Origin: an uncultured Collinsella sp.
GTDB taxonomy: Bacteria; Actinomycetota; Coriobacteriia; Coriobacteriales; Coriobacteriaceae
Length of the DNA: 16,218 nt
Assembly: GCA_900554325.1 (NCBI GenBank)
Contig: USHA01000049.1
Location: 1-16,218 of the forward strand
Direction: 5' to 3'
Of the stretch, positions 6,605 through 14,031 are shown in pieces (within the stretch, counting starts at the first letter, position 1; each line of letters begins with the position of its first letter). The notes under the pieces are model-generated. The model had not been told where the DNA came from and searched no databases. It saw only the letters and a list, made by a program, of their open reading frames with translations. Made by a program: the position numbers and the translations under genes.

Positions 6605-7881
6605 TGGTCTCCTCGGTCGAAATGGTCCTTTGGGCAATCCACCACGCCACAACGCTACTCTTTGGCGTCTTTGCCTCGGCGGCGCTGTGCGGTATCGAGA
6701 TCAACCGGCGTCATGCGCTTGAACTGGTGCTGGTCGGTGCCGTAACCGGATGCGCATTTGGCCTCGCCAATGCCGTCGGCGGAGAGCTTTTCGCCCGCCA
6801 GGTATATCCGCTCGTCGTGCATCTGCCGCTCATCATCTATTTGTGCGCGCGCTACCGCCTGAGCCCGCTGCTTGCCGTGCTCGGCATTACGAGTGCCTAT
6901 CTGAGCTGCCAGTTCAGCAATTGGATGGGCATCGCCGCATTTGCCGCAACCGATTCTCAGATCGCGTACTATCTGGCGCGCATCGCGACCACACTCGCCG
7001 TCTTTGCCGTCCTGCTGCATTGGGCCGGCGACATCGGTCCGCGCTTGGCGATTAAAAGCACCACCGAGCTGGGCATCCTTTTAATCCTGCCGCTCGTCTA
7101 TTACGTCTTTGACTATGCCACCAACGTCTACACCACGCTGTTCCACTCGGGCTCGGTGGTGACGGTTGAGTTTTTGGCATTTGCGCTCTGTGCCTTCTAT
7201 CTTATGTTTCTTGCCGTTTATCTGCGCGAATACGAAGAAAAGGAAACCGCCGAGCGAGAGCGCTGGATGCTCGAAACCCGCGACAGCGCCGCCATCAAAG
7301 AGCTCGAGGCTTGGCGTCAATCTGGGCGCGAGCTGTCGATTCTGCGCCACGACATGCGCCACTTCCTACGCGGCCTGGCCGCTTTAATTGAGGAGGGCCA
7401 CACCGACGAGGCGCTCGATCGCATCGACGAACTCTGCGAAGCCGGCGACCGCACCGCCGTACGCCGCTTCTGCGCCAACGAGACCGTAAACATCGCGCTT
7501 TCGTCATTTAACTCGGATATCAATAGAAACGGCATTACCGCCAACCTGCGCGCCGCCGTACCCGAAACCATCCACGTAGGTGACGCCGACCTGTTTAGCG
7601 TGCTCTCAAATGCCTTGGAAAACGCTATCACCGCCGCAAGCGCCGCACCCCAAGGAAAGCGATTCGTCGACTTTGACCTGCGATTAGAGGACGGCCAGCT
7701 GCTGCTGTTAGTTTCCAACACGTTTGACCGCGCGCCGCGCATGGTCGACGGCATGCCCGTGACCCGGCATGCGGGCCACGGCTTTGGCACCAGGAGCATC
7801 AAACTTGCCGTGGAGCGCATGAACGGCAACTGCCAGTTCCGCATTAACGGCGATCGGTTTGAGCTGCGCGCTGTGATGTAG
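6604..7881 (+). CDS. Membrane sensor histidine kinase, GHKL/AgrC-like
   Basis: The 425-residue product is an N-terminal polytopic membrane sensor followed by a kinase. About six to seven hydrophobic segments lie within residues 1-205 (for example 8-30, 41-60, 66-82, 87-103, 125-140, 155-170, 185-207). A charged linker follows, likely coiled coil (EYEEKETAERERWMLETRD). The H-box is LRHDMRHFLRGL, with the probable phospho-His at 249. The N-box is NALENAI (336-342) and the G-box GHGFGTRSI (391-399), giving an HATPase_c domain of the GHKL type that ends close to the C terminus. In AgrC-like kinases the membrane domain senses an external peptide. Its partner is the LytTR regulator, whose stop codon its ATG overlaps. 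It ends 18 bases from the convergent gene at 7900. Confidence 0.92.
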   Translation: MVSSVEMVLWAIHHATTLLFGVFASAALCGIEINRRHALELVLVGAVTGCAFGLANAVGGELFARQVYPLVVHLPLIIYLCARYRLSPLLAVLGITSAYLSCQFSNWMGIAAFAATDSQIAYYLARIATTLAVFAVLLHWAGDIGPRLAIKSTTELGILLILPLVYYVFDYATNVYTTLFHSGSVVTVEFLAFALCAFYLMFLAVYLREYEEKETAERERWMLETRDSAAIKELEAWRQSGRELSILRHDMRHFLRGLAALIEEGHTDEALDRIDELCEAGDRTAVRRFCANETVNIALSSFNSDINRNGITANLRAAVPETIHVGDADLFSVLSNALENAITAASAAPQGKRFVDFDLRLEDGQLLLLVSNTFDRAPRMVDGMPVTRHAGHGFGTRSIKLAVERMNGNCQFRINGDRFELRAVM

Positions 7882-7899
7882 GGGCTGCCGCCAGCCTCG

Positions 7900-8475
7900 C
7901 TACAGCGGAGCGGCTGCCGGGGTCAGCTGCTTGATGTATGCCCACATGCGCTGCTTGGCGGCTTTGTCAGTGAGCGCCGCCTCAAAACCGTCGAGCGCGA
8001 GCACGCGGCGACCCTGCACATGGGCGACCAAGCCGGGCTTGAGCATGGCGGTGTCGAAGTCATCGATCGCCACGAGCATATCGGCGTAGGTCTCGCGCAT
8101 GGTATCGGCCGCGCGATCGTCCAGCAGCAAGACCGCCTCGGGGTCCAAGGCCTCGAGCGCCTCGCGGAACAGCTCGCACGGTAGGCCCTCGCCTGTCGCG
8201 ACCGCCCCGTCACCCACGCCGGCGACGCTTGCCAGCACGCAAAAATCCTCGGGCGCGTAGCCGATGGCCCCAAGCGCCTTGCGCAACGCCGCGCCATCCG
8301 GGCCGGCGGCAAGCTCGCCACCCGAACGCTCGGCCTCGTCCAAATCGCCTTTGACTAGTACGATCGGCGAGCACGCGTTGCCCGCGATACGCACGCCGCG
8401 ACCCGCGAGCGATGCGAGCTCCTGCTCGGCCGCCTGGGCGATGGCTTCTTTTTTCTGGCTTTGTGACGTGGGCAT
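7900..8475 (-). CDS. Unrecognised protein, faintly uracil-DNA-glycosylase-like
   Basis: I do not recognise this 191-residue protein with confidence. It is soluble, alanine- and acid-rich, with no signal peptide or membrane segment. The stretch AGPDGAALRKALGAIGYAPED followed by a hydrophobic strand (FCVLASV), and later a helix plus LEALDPEAVLLLDDRAADT, has the order seen in family-4/5 uracil-DNA glycosylases (glycine-rich segment, aiGl..edv, then L.P..vv.lG..A). The catalytic GE-PG motif and iron-sulfur cysteines of those enzymes are absent; only Cys at about 33 and two later cysteines are visible. The start at 8475 is chosen because TTGGAGAG precedes it by 4-5 bases. An upstream ATG at 8505 has no ribosome site and overlaps the -10. 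The gene is convergent with the sensor kinase and divergent from thioredoxin. Confidence 0.75.
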   Translation of the reverse strand: MPTSQSQKKEAIAQAAEQELASLAGRGVRIAGNACSPIVLVKGDLDEAERSGGELAAGPDGAALRKALGAIGYAPEDFCVLASVAGVGDGAVATGEGLPCELFREALEALDPEAVLLLDDRAADTMRETYADMLVAIDDFDTAMLKPGLVAHVQGRRVLALDGFEAALTDKAAKQRMWAYIKQLTPAAAPL

Positions 8476-8503
8476 GCGCTCTCCAATCGTTTGCGTGCCC
8501 ACC

Positions 8504-8509
8504 ATTATA
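8504..8509 (-). promoter_or_regulatory. Consensus -10 for the 7900-8475 gene
   Basis: The minus strand carries a perfect TATAAT at 8509-8504, 28 bases before the chosen ATG. This fits a short leader containing the GGAGAG ribosome site. No good -35 is seen at 16-18 bases upstream, so the call is tentative. It also argues against the ATG at 8505, which lies inside this element. Confidence 0.45.
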
Positions 8510-8551
8510 TAAAAGAGCCGGCCGCGAGTGGTTGCTTTGCGGGCGGCTGGG

Positions 8552-8557
8552 TATAAG
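8552..8557 (+). promoter_or_regulatory. Possible -10 for thioredoxin
   Basis: TATAAG at 8552-8557 lies about 55 bases before the trxA ATG. The only -35-like hexamer nearby, TTGCTT at 8532-8537, is 14 bases away, shorter than usual. No better alternative is visible in the 100 bases between the divergent genes. Confidence 0.3.
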
Positions 8558-8611
8558 CACGGTCGTACTGAGTTTTACGCGGCCAAGCCGCGTCGCATTA
8601 TGGAGGTCACC

Positions 8612-8932
8612 ATGGCTGACATTAATCAGATTACCCCCGAGAACTTCGATTCCATCGTTAACGACAGCCTGCCCGTGCTGGTCGATTTTTGGGCACCGTG
8701 GTGCGGGCCCTGTCGATCCCTCTCGCCCATCGTTGACGAGGTTGCCGATGAGCTGGCGGGCAAGCTTGCCGTTGCCAAATGCAACGTCGACGACAACCAG
8801 GACCTGGCCATGAAGTATGGCGTCATGAGCATCCCCACGCTGGTTGTGTTTAAGAACGGCGAGGAGATTGACCGCTCGGTTGGCGCTCTGCCCAAGGCGA
8901 GGCTGCAGGCGCTGCTGGAGAAGTATCTGTAA
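8612..8932 (+). CDS. trxA: Thioredoxin
   Basis: The 106-residue protein is a classical single-domain thioredoxin. It has the redox site WAPWCGPC with Cys31 and Cys34, the buried Asp25 in VDFWA, the cis-proline in SIPTLVVF (about residue 75), and the C-terminal GALPKARL helix start. It reduces protein disulfides in the cytoplasm with electrons from thioredoxin reductase; no trxB lies here. The start is ATG 8612 with a strong GGAGGT 6 bases upstream. Reading further upstream in frame (to 8528) adds a non-conserved stretch and would swallow the ribosome site. A strong terminator follows at 9054-9091. Confidence 0.97.
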   Translation: MADINQITPENFDSIVNDSLPVLVDFWAPWCGPCRSLSPIVDEVADELAGKLAVAKCNVDDNQDLAMKYGVMSIPTLVVFKNGEEIDRSVGALPKARLQALLEKYL

Positions 8933-9053
8933 TACGCTTGTTACATGTTGCCGTCTGCCTGCCGTCCATGAGCGCTTTTGCACCGCTCGCCGGACTTCTG
9001 GATGCACCGAGTGCAACCACGGATAGTATGGTAGTCACAAACAGCCCCCAGTG

Positions 9054-9091
9054 AACGGGTGCGGGTCGCACAGACTCGCACCCGTTTTCTT
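9054..9091 (+). terminator. Rho-independent terminator after trxA
   Basis: AACGGGTGCG (9054-9063) pairs perfectly with CGCACCCGTT (9077-9086). The stem continues inward through one G-T pair and GTC/GAC (9065-9067 with 9073-9075) to a 5-base loop, about 14 bp in all. A T-rich tail follows (TTTTCTT, 9085-9091). It lies 120 bases after the thioredoxin stop; the stretch between shows no gene. Confidence 0.85.
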
Positions 9092-9118
9092 ATGCAGCTG
9101 CGCACAGAGCGGGCGTAG

Positions 9119-9124
9119 TAAAAT
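9119..9124 (+). promoter_or_regulatory. Possible -10 for the small protein-nikR-hyp block
   Basis: TAAAAT at 9119-9124 is 5 of 6 to consensus, downstream of the trxA terminator and 40 bases before the ATG at 9164. No clear -35 is present at the usual distance; the overlapping palindromic GCAGCTGC (9094-9101) could mean an activator or repressor site. This is the only candidate promoter between the terminator and the first gene of the nickel block. Confidence 0.3.
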
Positions 9125-9163
9125 CTGAACCACTGAACTGCCCCATACAAAAGGAGATTTTCC

Positions 9164-9412
9164 ATGCATGACGTCGGAATGAACATGAGCCAGCTTGCCA
9201 TGAGCGTCAAGCAGGTCGACGACACCATCGAGCTCGCCCACGAGTGGAGCCATCAGCTGCTGCATGCGACCGAGAATTTTGACATGGAGCGCATCGGCGC
9301 CAAGCTCGAGGCCGCCATGGCCGCGCTGCACGAGGCGCATGACGCGCTCGAGGGCTACGAGGACGCCATCGAGGCCGACCACAACTCCGTCGGCTCCGTG
9401 AAGCTGGTGTAG
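9164..9412 (+). CDS. 82-aa small helical protein upstream of nikR, unknown function
   Basis: I do not recognise a family. The product is short, acidic and predicted largely helical (DDTIELAHEWSHQLLHATENF, then RIGAKLEAAMAALHEAHDALEGYEDAIEAD). It has seven histidines and four methionines in 82 residues and no cysteine. Histidines fall at i, i+4 positions (26, 30, 34) and nearby (56, 59), a spacing that could bind a metal on one helix face. AAGGAGATT sits at ideal distance before the ATG, so expression is likely. Its stop lies one base before the GTG of nikR, which implies a shared transcript and probable translational coupling. A role in nickel handling or in modulating NikR is therefore a reasonable but untested inference. 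Confidence 0.85.
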   Translation: MHDVGMNMSQLAMSVKQVDDTIELAHEWSHQLLHATENFDMERIGAKLEAAMAALHEAHDALEGYEDAIEADHNSVGSVKLV

Positions 9413-9413
9413 C

Positions 9414-9932
9414 GTGACCGAGCACGAGCACGAGCACGGCTGCGACCACAAGCACGAGCATCCGCACGGTCCGGCCGACCAGGCGAGCTGCCGTTGCGCC
9501 GGCTCCAGCTCCGAGCTGGTCCGCTTTTCGGTGACCGCGCCCGACGATCTGCTGCGCCGCTTTGACGAGCAGATCGCACGCCGCGGTGACGTGGCCAACC
9601 GCTCCGAGGCCGTACGCGACCTGATTCGCGCCTCGATCGCGAAGGAGCAGATGCGCACGCCCGACGAGCAGGTCATCGGTTCACTCACCATGATCTATGA
9701 CCACCATACCGGCGATCTGACGCGCCGCCTGGACGAGGTACAGCACGACTACACCGACGAGATCGTCTCAACCATGCATGTGCATCTGGATCACCACAAC
9801 TGCTTGGAGATCCTGGCACTCAAGGGTCGCGGCGAGCGCGTCTACGAGCTGGCCGACCGCCTGCTGGGGCTGCGCGGCGTTAAGCACGGCGAGCTCACGT
9901 GTGCCGCCACCGGACAAAGCCTAGGACTGTAG
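9414..9932 (+). CDS. nikR: Nickel-responsive regulator NikR with His-rich N-terminal tail
   Basis: The 172-residue protein contains a ribbon-helix-helix DNA-binding domain (about 34-75: LVRFSVTAPDDLLRRFD, then NRSEAVRDLIRASI). The C-terminal ACT-like nickel domain has the square-planar Ni ligands of NikR: H97 (YDHHTGDL), H122 and H124 (MHVHLDHHNC) and C130. It ends with the typical GVKHGELTC. NikR represses nickel importers, or switches nickel genes, when Ni2+ is bound. Unusual here is a tail of about 33 residues with eight histidines or cysteines in the first 18 positions (HEHEHGCDHKHEHPH) plus CRC at 26-28, absent from E. coli NikR. GTG 9414 is the first possible start after an in-frame stop at 9399, one base after the upstream gene. 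hyp genes follow on the same strand. Confidence 0.95.
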   Translation: MTEHEHEHGCDHKHEHPHGPADQASCRCAGSSSELVRFSVTAPDDLLRRFDEQIARRGDVANRSEAVRDLIRASIAKEQMRTPDEQVIGSLTMIYDHHTGDLTRRLDEVQHDYTDEIVSTMHVHLDHHNCLEILALKGRGERVYELADRLLGLRGVKHGELTCAATGQSLGL

Positions 9933-9950
9933 CGGGATTTCCCGCAACGC

Positions 9951-10031
9951 ACCTGCCAAAAAGGGACAGGTTTGTTTTGGCAGGTTTAGATGTTTTACCC
10001 ACCAAAATAAACCTGTCCCTTTTTGGTCGGT
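9951..10031. repeat. Long inverted-repeat element between nikR and hypF
   Basis: Two 26-base arms, 9955-9980 and 10002-10027, are inverse complements except for one internal transition and a G-T at the end; the loop is 21 bases. The arm core is AAAAAGGGACAGGTTT followed by TTTTGG on the left, and CCAAAA then AAACCTGTCCCTTTTT on the right. Pairing resumes outside (ACC at 9951-9953 with GGT at 10029-10031). As RNA it makes a very stable hairpin with a U-run inside the right arm. It could act as a terminator after nikR, or be a dispersed MITE-like element. Composition is poorer in GC than its surroundings. It ends a few bases before the hypF ribosome site. Confidence 0.85.
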
Positions 10032-10050
10032 TTTGATGAGGGAGAGCCGC

Positions 10051-12522
10051 ATGCGGCATGTGCATATTCATGTGACGGGCATTGTGCAGGGCGTCGGCAT
10101 GCGGCCGTTTGTGTATCGCGAGGCCATGGCGCACGGCATTTGCGGCTGGGTGCTCAACGCGGGCGACGGCGTGCATGTCGAGGCGCATGCCTTGGGTGCG
10201 GCCGTCGACGGCTTTGTCGCCGCGCTGTCGGAGCACGCGCCTGCGGCTGCCCGCGTGGAGCATGTCGAGGTTATGGACCTAGCACCCGGCAACTGGGACG
10301 CCGCTAACGAGCAGGGTTTTCGCATTGTGGCGTCACAGGATCAAACTGCCCACACGACGCTCATCTCACCCGACATCGCCACGTGCGACGACTGCCTGCG
10401 CGAGCTGTTCGACCCCGCCGACCGACGCTTTCACTATCCCTTTATCAACTGCACCAACTGCGGACCGCGCTTTACCATCATTCGCTCGCTGCCCTATGAC
10501 CGAGCGGCCACCTCGATGAATCGCTTTCCCATGTGCCCCACCTGCGCCGCAGAGTATGCCGATCCGCTCGATCGGCGATTTCACGCGCAGCCCGATGCCT
10601 GCTTTGATTGTGGACCGCATATTACGTGGCGTGAGGTCAATTGCGGTGTTGTGCCAACGGCGGTCGACGCGACACCAGCCGTCGGCTCCACGCGCGAGGC
10701 CAGCGATGCCATCATCGAACGCTGCGTCGAGCTGCTGGCTGGCGGCGGCATCGTCGCCATCAAGGGTCTGGGCGGATTCCACCTGGCCTGCGATGCCACC
10801 AACGAACAAGCGGTACGCGAGCTGCGCCGTCGCAAGCGTCGCAGCAATAAGCCGCTTGCCGTTATGGTGCGCGACCTTGCCGACGCCGAGCGCCTGTGTC
10901 ACATCGATGGCGTTGAGCGCGAGCTTCTCGCCGGCAGCATCCGTCCCATTGTGCTGCTGCGCCGACGCACTGTTGGCGAGGGCAACGGCGATTCTCCCGA
11001 CGCCCTCGTACTCGCACCGTCCGTCGCGCACGACCTGCCCGAGCTTGGCGTTATGCTCCCCTACACCCCGCTTCAGCATCTTCTGCTTGCAGCTGCCGCG
11101 TCGCACGGCATGCACGCGCTCGTCATGACCAGCGGCAACCTGAGCGAAGAGCCCATCGAGACCGATGACGATCTTGCCTGGGAACGCCTCGTTGCCGCCG
11201 GCATTGCCGACGCGCTGCTCGGCAACGATCGAGCGATTCTCTCGCGCTATGACGATTCCGTGGTGCGCGTGGTTGACGGCGCCGTTATGCCCGTGCGCCG
11301 CGCTCGCGGATATGCACCCCAGCCGCTGCCGTTGCCGGCGCTCGACCGCGCTCCGTCCTGCGTGCTCGCCTGCGGGCCACAACAAAAGGCCACGATTGCG
11401 CTCACGCGTGAAGGGACGAACGGCGAGGCAACCTGTTTTGTGTCGCAGCATATCGGCGATGTTGAAAACGGCGGGACCTTCGATGCCTGGAACGCTGCGC
11501 GCACGCGCTTGGAAGATCTCTTTGATTTGGCGCCCGCCGCCTTGGCCTGCGATTTACACCCCAGCTATCTATCGGGCCAGTGGGCGCGCGAGCAGGCGCG
11601 AAAATGCAATCTGCCGCTCGTCGAGGTGCAGCACCATCATGCGCATATCGCGAGCGTAATGGCCGAAGCCATCGCCGCGGGCCAGCTTACAACCGACGCG
11701 CGTGTCCTTGGCATCGCCTTTGACGGCACCGGCGCCGGCACCGATGGGACCATTTGGGGCGGCGAGTTTCTTGTTGCCAGCCTTGGCGGCTTTGAGCGCG
11801 CCGCGCATTTGCGCACCTGGGCGCTCCCCGGCGGGGCGGCCTCCGTGCGCGACGCCTGCCGCAACGCCTTTGCCCTGCTCAGTGAGCTCGGCCTGCTCGA
11901 GCACCCAGGTGCCGCTCGGCTTTTGGACAGCCTCGGCGAGCAAACGCGCAGCGTGACAGCCACCATGATCGAGCGCGGCATCAACAGCCCGCGTACCAGC
12001 AGCATGGGGCGTCTCTTTGATGCCGCGGCAGCAATTCTGGGCATCTGCGACAAGGCAACCTACGAGGGCGAACCCGCCATCGAGCTTGAGGCTGCCGCCT
12101 GGCGCGCGCTCGACAACGAAATCGCCCATTTTCCCGACGACAACGCCGGCCATTTCGCATCTGGCCCATCGTGGCTGAACGGCCCCCATGTTCTGGATCA
12201 GAAAGCACTCTTTGAGACACTTTTGGGAGGAACTGAAGCCGGAGCGCCCGCCGACAGGCTCGCACTCGACTTCCATGTCGCCGTCGCGCGCTCCTCGGCG
12301 CGCATCGCCAGCGATATCTGCGTGCACGAGGGCATCGACACCGTCGCGCTCTCGGGCGGCGTGTTCATGAACCGACTTCTGCTTCAACTCCTCACCCGCG
12401 AGCTCAAAAGCGCAGGCCTTACTGTCCTCGTCCCCCAAACCGTGCCCGTTAACGACGGCTGCATCGCCTACGGTCAGGCGGCAGTCGCACGCGCTCGCCT
12501 CGCGCAGGTCGCGCCACAATAG
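10051..12522 (+). CDS. hypF: Hydrogenase maturation carbamoyltransferase HypF
   Basis: HypF takes carbamoyl phosphate and ATP and transfers the carbamoyl group to the C-terminal cysteine of HypE, the source of the CN ligands of [NiFe]-hydrogenase. Domains in order over 823 residues: acylphosphatase (about 1-90, VTGIVQGVGMRPFV), and zinc fingers with CxxC pairs at 112/115, 134/137, 162/165 and about 184/187. A YrdC/Sua5-like domain follows (IVAIKGLGGFHLACDATNE onward, KRRSNKPLAVM), then a Kae1/TobZ-like domain with the metal motif HHHAH at 528-532 and GIAFDGTGAGTDG. The end has VALSGGVFMNRLL. ATG 10051 is chosen because GAGGGAGAG precedes it; in-frame TTG/ATG codons at 10033-10038 lie in the flank of the inverted repeat without a ribosome site. 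Length slightly exceeds the usual 750-780. Confidence 0.97.
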   Translation: MRHVHIHVTGIVQGVGMRPFVYREAMAHGICGWVLNAGDGVHVEAHALGAAVDGFVAALSEHAPAAARVEHVEVMDLAPGNWDAANEQGFRIVASQDQTAHTTLISPDIATCDDCLRELFDPADRRFHYPFINCTNCGPRFTIIRSLPYDRAATSMNRFPMCPTCAAEYADPLDRRFHAQPDACFDCGPHITWREVNCGVVPTAVDATPAVGSTREASDAIIERCVELLAGGGIVAIKGLGGFHLACDATNEQAVRELRRRKRRSNKPLAVMVRDLADAERLCHIDGVERELLAGSIRPIVLLRRRTVGEGNGDSPDALVLAPSVAHDLPELGVMLPYTPLQHLLLAAAASHGMHALVMTSGNLSEEPIETDDDLAWERLVAAGIADALLGNDRAILSRYDDSVVRVVDGAVMPVRRARGYAPQPLPLPALDRAPSCVLACGPQQKATIALTREGTNGEATCFVSQHIGDVENGGTFDAWNAARTRLEDLFDLAPAALACDLHPSYLSGQWAREQARKCNLPLVEVQHHHAHIASVMAEAIAAGQLTTDARVLGIAFDGTGAGTDGTIWGGEFLVASLGGFERAAHLRTWALPGGAASVRDACRNAFALLSELGLLEHPGAARLLDSLGEQTRSVTATMIERGINSPRTSSMGRLFDAAAAILGICDKATYEGEPAIELEAAAWRALDNEIAHFPDDNAGHFASGPSWLNGPHVLDQKALFETLLGGTEAGAPADRLALDFHVAVARSSARIASDICVHEGIDTVALSGGVFMNRLLLQLLTRELKSAGLTVLVPQTVPVNDGCIAYGQAAVARARLAQVAPQ

Positions 12523-12653
12523 GCTGTTCGGCCAGCCCGCAAGCCGCCGTCTCACAGGCGTAACGCGTTTGCCCGCGAACCCCGCGAGCGCTACCATCAA
12601 CTGATGGATTATTAAGCGCCCATCCAGCGCAAAGCGTATAAAAGGGGAACAAT
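12523..12653. other. hypF-hypC intergenic gap with a small inverted repeat
   Basis: The 131 bases hold a short perfect inverted repeat CCATCA-AC-TGATGG (12594-12607) and, at the end, the AAAAGGGGA ribosome site of hypC. No T-run follows the repeat. A TATAAA at 12637-12642 is too close to the ribosome site to be a useful -10. The gap most likely separates parts of one transcript. Confidence 0.45.
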
Positions 12654-12914
12654 ATGTGCCTTGCCGTTCCCGGCAAAGTAGTCAAACGCGACGACGACCT
12701 CAAGGCCACCGTCGACATGATGGGCATCGAGCGCCCCGTGTCGCTGAAACTCGTGCCGACGGCGCAGGTAGGCGACTATATTCTCGTACACGCCGGCTTT
12801 GGCATCCAGATCGTCGACGAGCAGGAAGCGCAAGAGACGCTCGAGCTCGTTAATGCCATGACCGAACTGGCCGAAGAAGACCAACTGGCCAGCAACCCGG
12901 CCGAGGCATACTAG
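12654..12914 (+). CDS. hypC: Hydrogenase assembly chaperone HypC
   Basis: HypC is the small chaperone that, with HypD, holds the iron while CN and CO are attached and then hands it to the hydrogenase large-subunit precursor. The 86-residue product begins with the invariant MCLAVPGKV, where Cys2 is the functional cysteine exposed after removal of Met1. It continues as the expected beta-barrel (DMMGIERPVSL, VGDYILVHAGFGIQIVDE) and ends in a helix (EAQETLELVNAMTEL). ATG 12654 is preceded by AAAAGGGGA. The TAG stop overlaps the GTG of hypD by one base, so the HypC and HypD partners are translationally coupled, matching their 1:1 complex. Confidence 0.97.
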   Translation: MCLAVPGKVVKRDDDLKATVDMMGIERPVSLKLVPTAQVGDYILVHAGFGIQIVDEQEAQETLELVNAMTELAEEDQLASNPAEAY

Positions 12915-14026
12915 TGGCGGCCGGACAGCCGGCGCGCTCCGGTATCGACTTTTCGGCATTTCGCGATTCCAAGCTGGCTCGCGAGCTCATCGAGCGCATT
13001 CATGAGCTTGTCGGCGACCGCGCCATCAACCTTATGGAAGTCTGCGGCACGCACACCGTGAGCATCGGCCGCTATGGCTTTCGCTCCATTATGCCGGCCG
13101 GGCTCAAGCTGCTGAGCGGACCGGGCTGCCCCGTCTGCGTCACCGCCAACCGCGACATCGACCACGCAATCGCGCTCGCCAACATAGACGGCGCCATCAT
13201 CACCACCTTTGGCGACATGATGCGCGTGCCCGGATCGTCCACCTCGCTCGCCGCGCAAAAGGCGGCAGGGCGCGACATCCGCATCGTCTACTCCCCGCTC
13301 GACGCGCTCGACATTGCCGAGCAAAACCCCGATCGTCCAGTCATTTTTATGGGCGTGGGCTTTGAGACTACGACGCCCACCATCGCCGCCGCCATCTTGG
13401 AGGCCGAGGCGCGCGGGCTTTTGAACTTCTCGGTCTATTGCGCCCACAAGACCACGCCGCCGGCGTTGCGCGCCATCGCCAACGACCCCGAGACCGCCAT
13501 CGACGGCTTTATCCTGCCGGGCCACGTCGCCACCATCACAGGCTTGGCGCCCTTTAGCTTTTTGGTCGACGAGTTTAAGACTCCAGGCGTGGTAACGGGA
13601 TTTGAGCCGGTCGACATCTTGCAGGGTATCTGCATGCTGGTCCAGATGGTTGTTGAGGGGCGGCCCGCAATCGACAACGCCTACCGTCGTGGCGTCAATG
13701 CCGACGGCAATCCCGTGGCGCGCCAGCTGGTCGAGCAGGTATTTGAGCCGTGCGATACCACATGGCGCGGGCTGGGATCGATTGCGGCTTCGGGACTCGC
13801 CATTCGTCCCGAGTTTTCGCACTTTGATGCCAGCATGCGCTTTGACGTGTCCATCGAGCCGACGGTCGAGCCACGCGGGTGCCGCTGCGGCGACGTGCTG
13901 CGCGGGGCCATTACGCCGAGCGACTGCCCCCTGTTCGGCCACGCTTGTACGCCCGAGCATCCCGTCGGCCCCTGCATGGTGAGCTCCGAGGGCAGCTGCG
14001 CAGCATATTTCCGCTACCGAGGCTAA
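12914..14026 (+). CDS. hypD: Hydrogenase iron-cofactor assembly protein HypD, GTG start
   Basis: HypD is the [4Fe-4S] scaffold on which the Fe(CN)2CO group is built together with HypC and HypE. The 370-residue sequence has the family motifs in order: MEVCGTHT (Cys44), SGPGCPVCVT (Cys72, Cys75), TTFGDMMRVPGS, VIFMGVGFETTTP and FILPGHVATITG. Its C terminus is cysteine-rich (GCRCGDVLRG, SDCPLFGHAC, GPCMVSSEGSCAAYF), supplying the cluster ligands. Length is normal for HypD. The start is GTG at 12914, sharing its G with the hypC stop; there is no stronger alternative start before the conserved region. hypE follows after 84 bases containing a hairpin. Confidence 0.97.
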   Translation: MAAGQPARSGIDFSAFRDSKLARELIERIHELVGDRAINLMEVCGTHTVSIGRYGFRSIMPAGLKLLSGPGCPVCVTANRDIDHAIALANIDGAIITTFGDMMRVPGSSTSLAAQKAAGRDIRIVYSPLDALDIAEQNPDRPVIFMGVGFETTTPTIAAAILEAEARGLLNFSVYCAHKTTPPALRAIANDPETAIDGFILPGHVATITGLAPFSFLVDEFKTPGVVTGFEPVDILQGICMLVQMVVEGRPAIDNAYRRGVNADGNPVARQLVEQVFEPCDTTWRGLGSIAASGLAIRPEFSHFDASMRFDVSIEPTVEPRGCRCGDVLRGAITPSDCPLFGHACTPEHPVGPCMVSSEGSCAAYFRYRG

Positions 14027-14031
14027 TAGGT

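Noticed and set aside
8476..8505. Upstream ATG start for the 7900-8475 gene
   Set aside because: It has no ribosome site and overlaps a perfect -10 hexamer; the ATG at 8475 has GGAGAG in place.
10366..12600. Two minus-strand ORFs of 361 and 343 codons
   Set aside because: Both are antisense to hypF and show no recognisable motif or ribosome site.
12637..12642. TATAAA as a hypC promoter -10
   Set aside because: Transcription would begin at or after the hypC ribosome site, and there is no -35.
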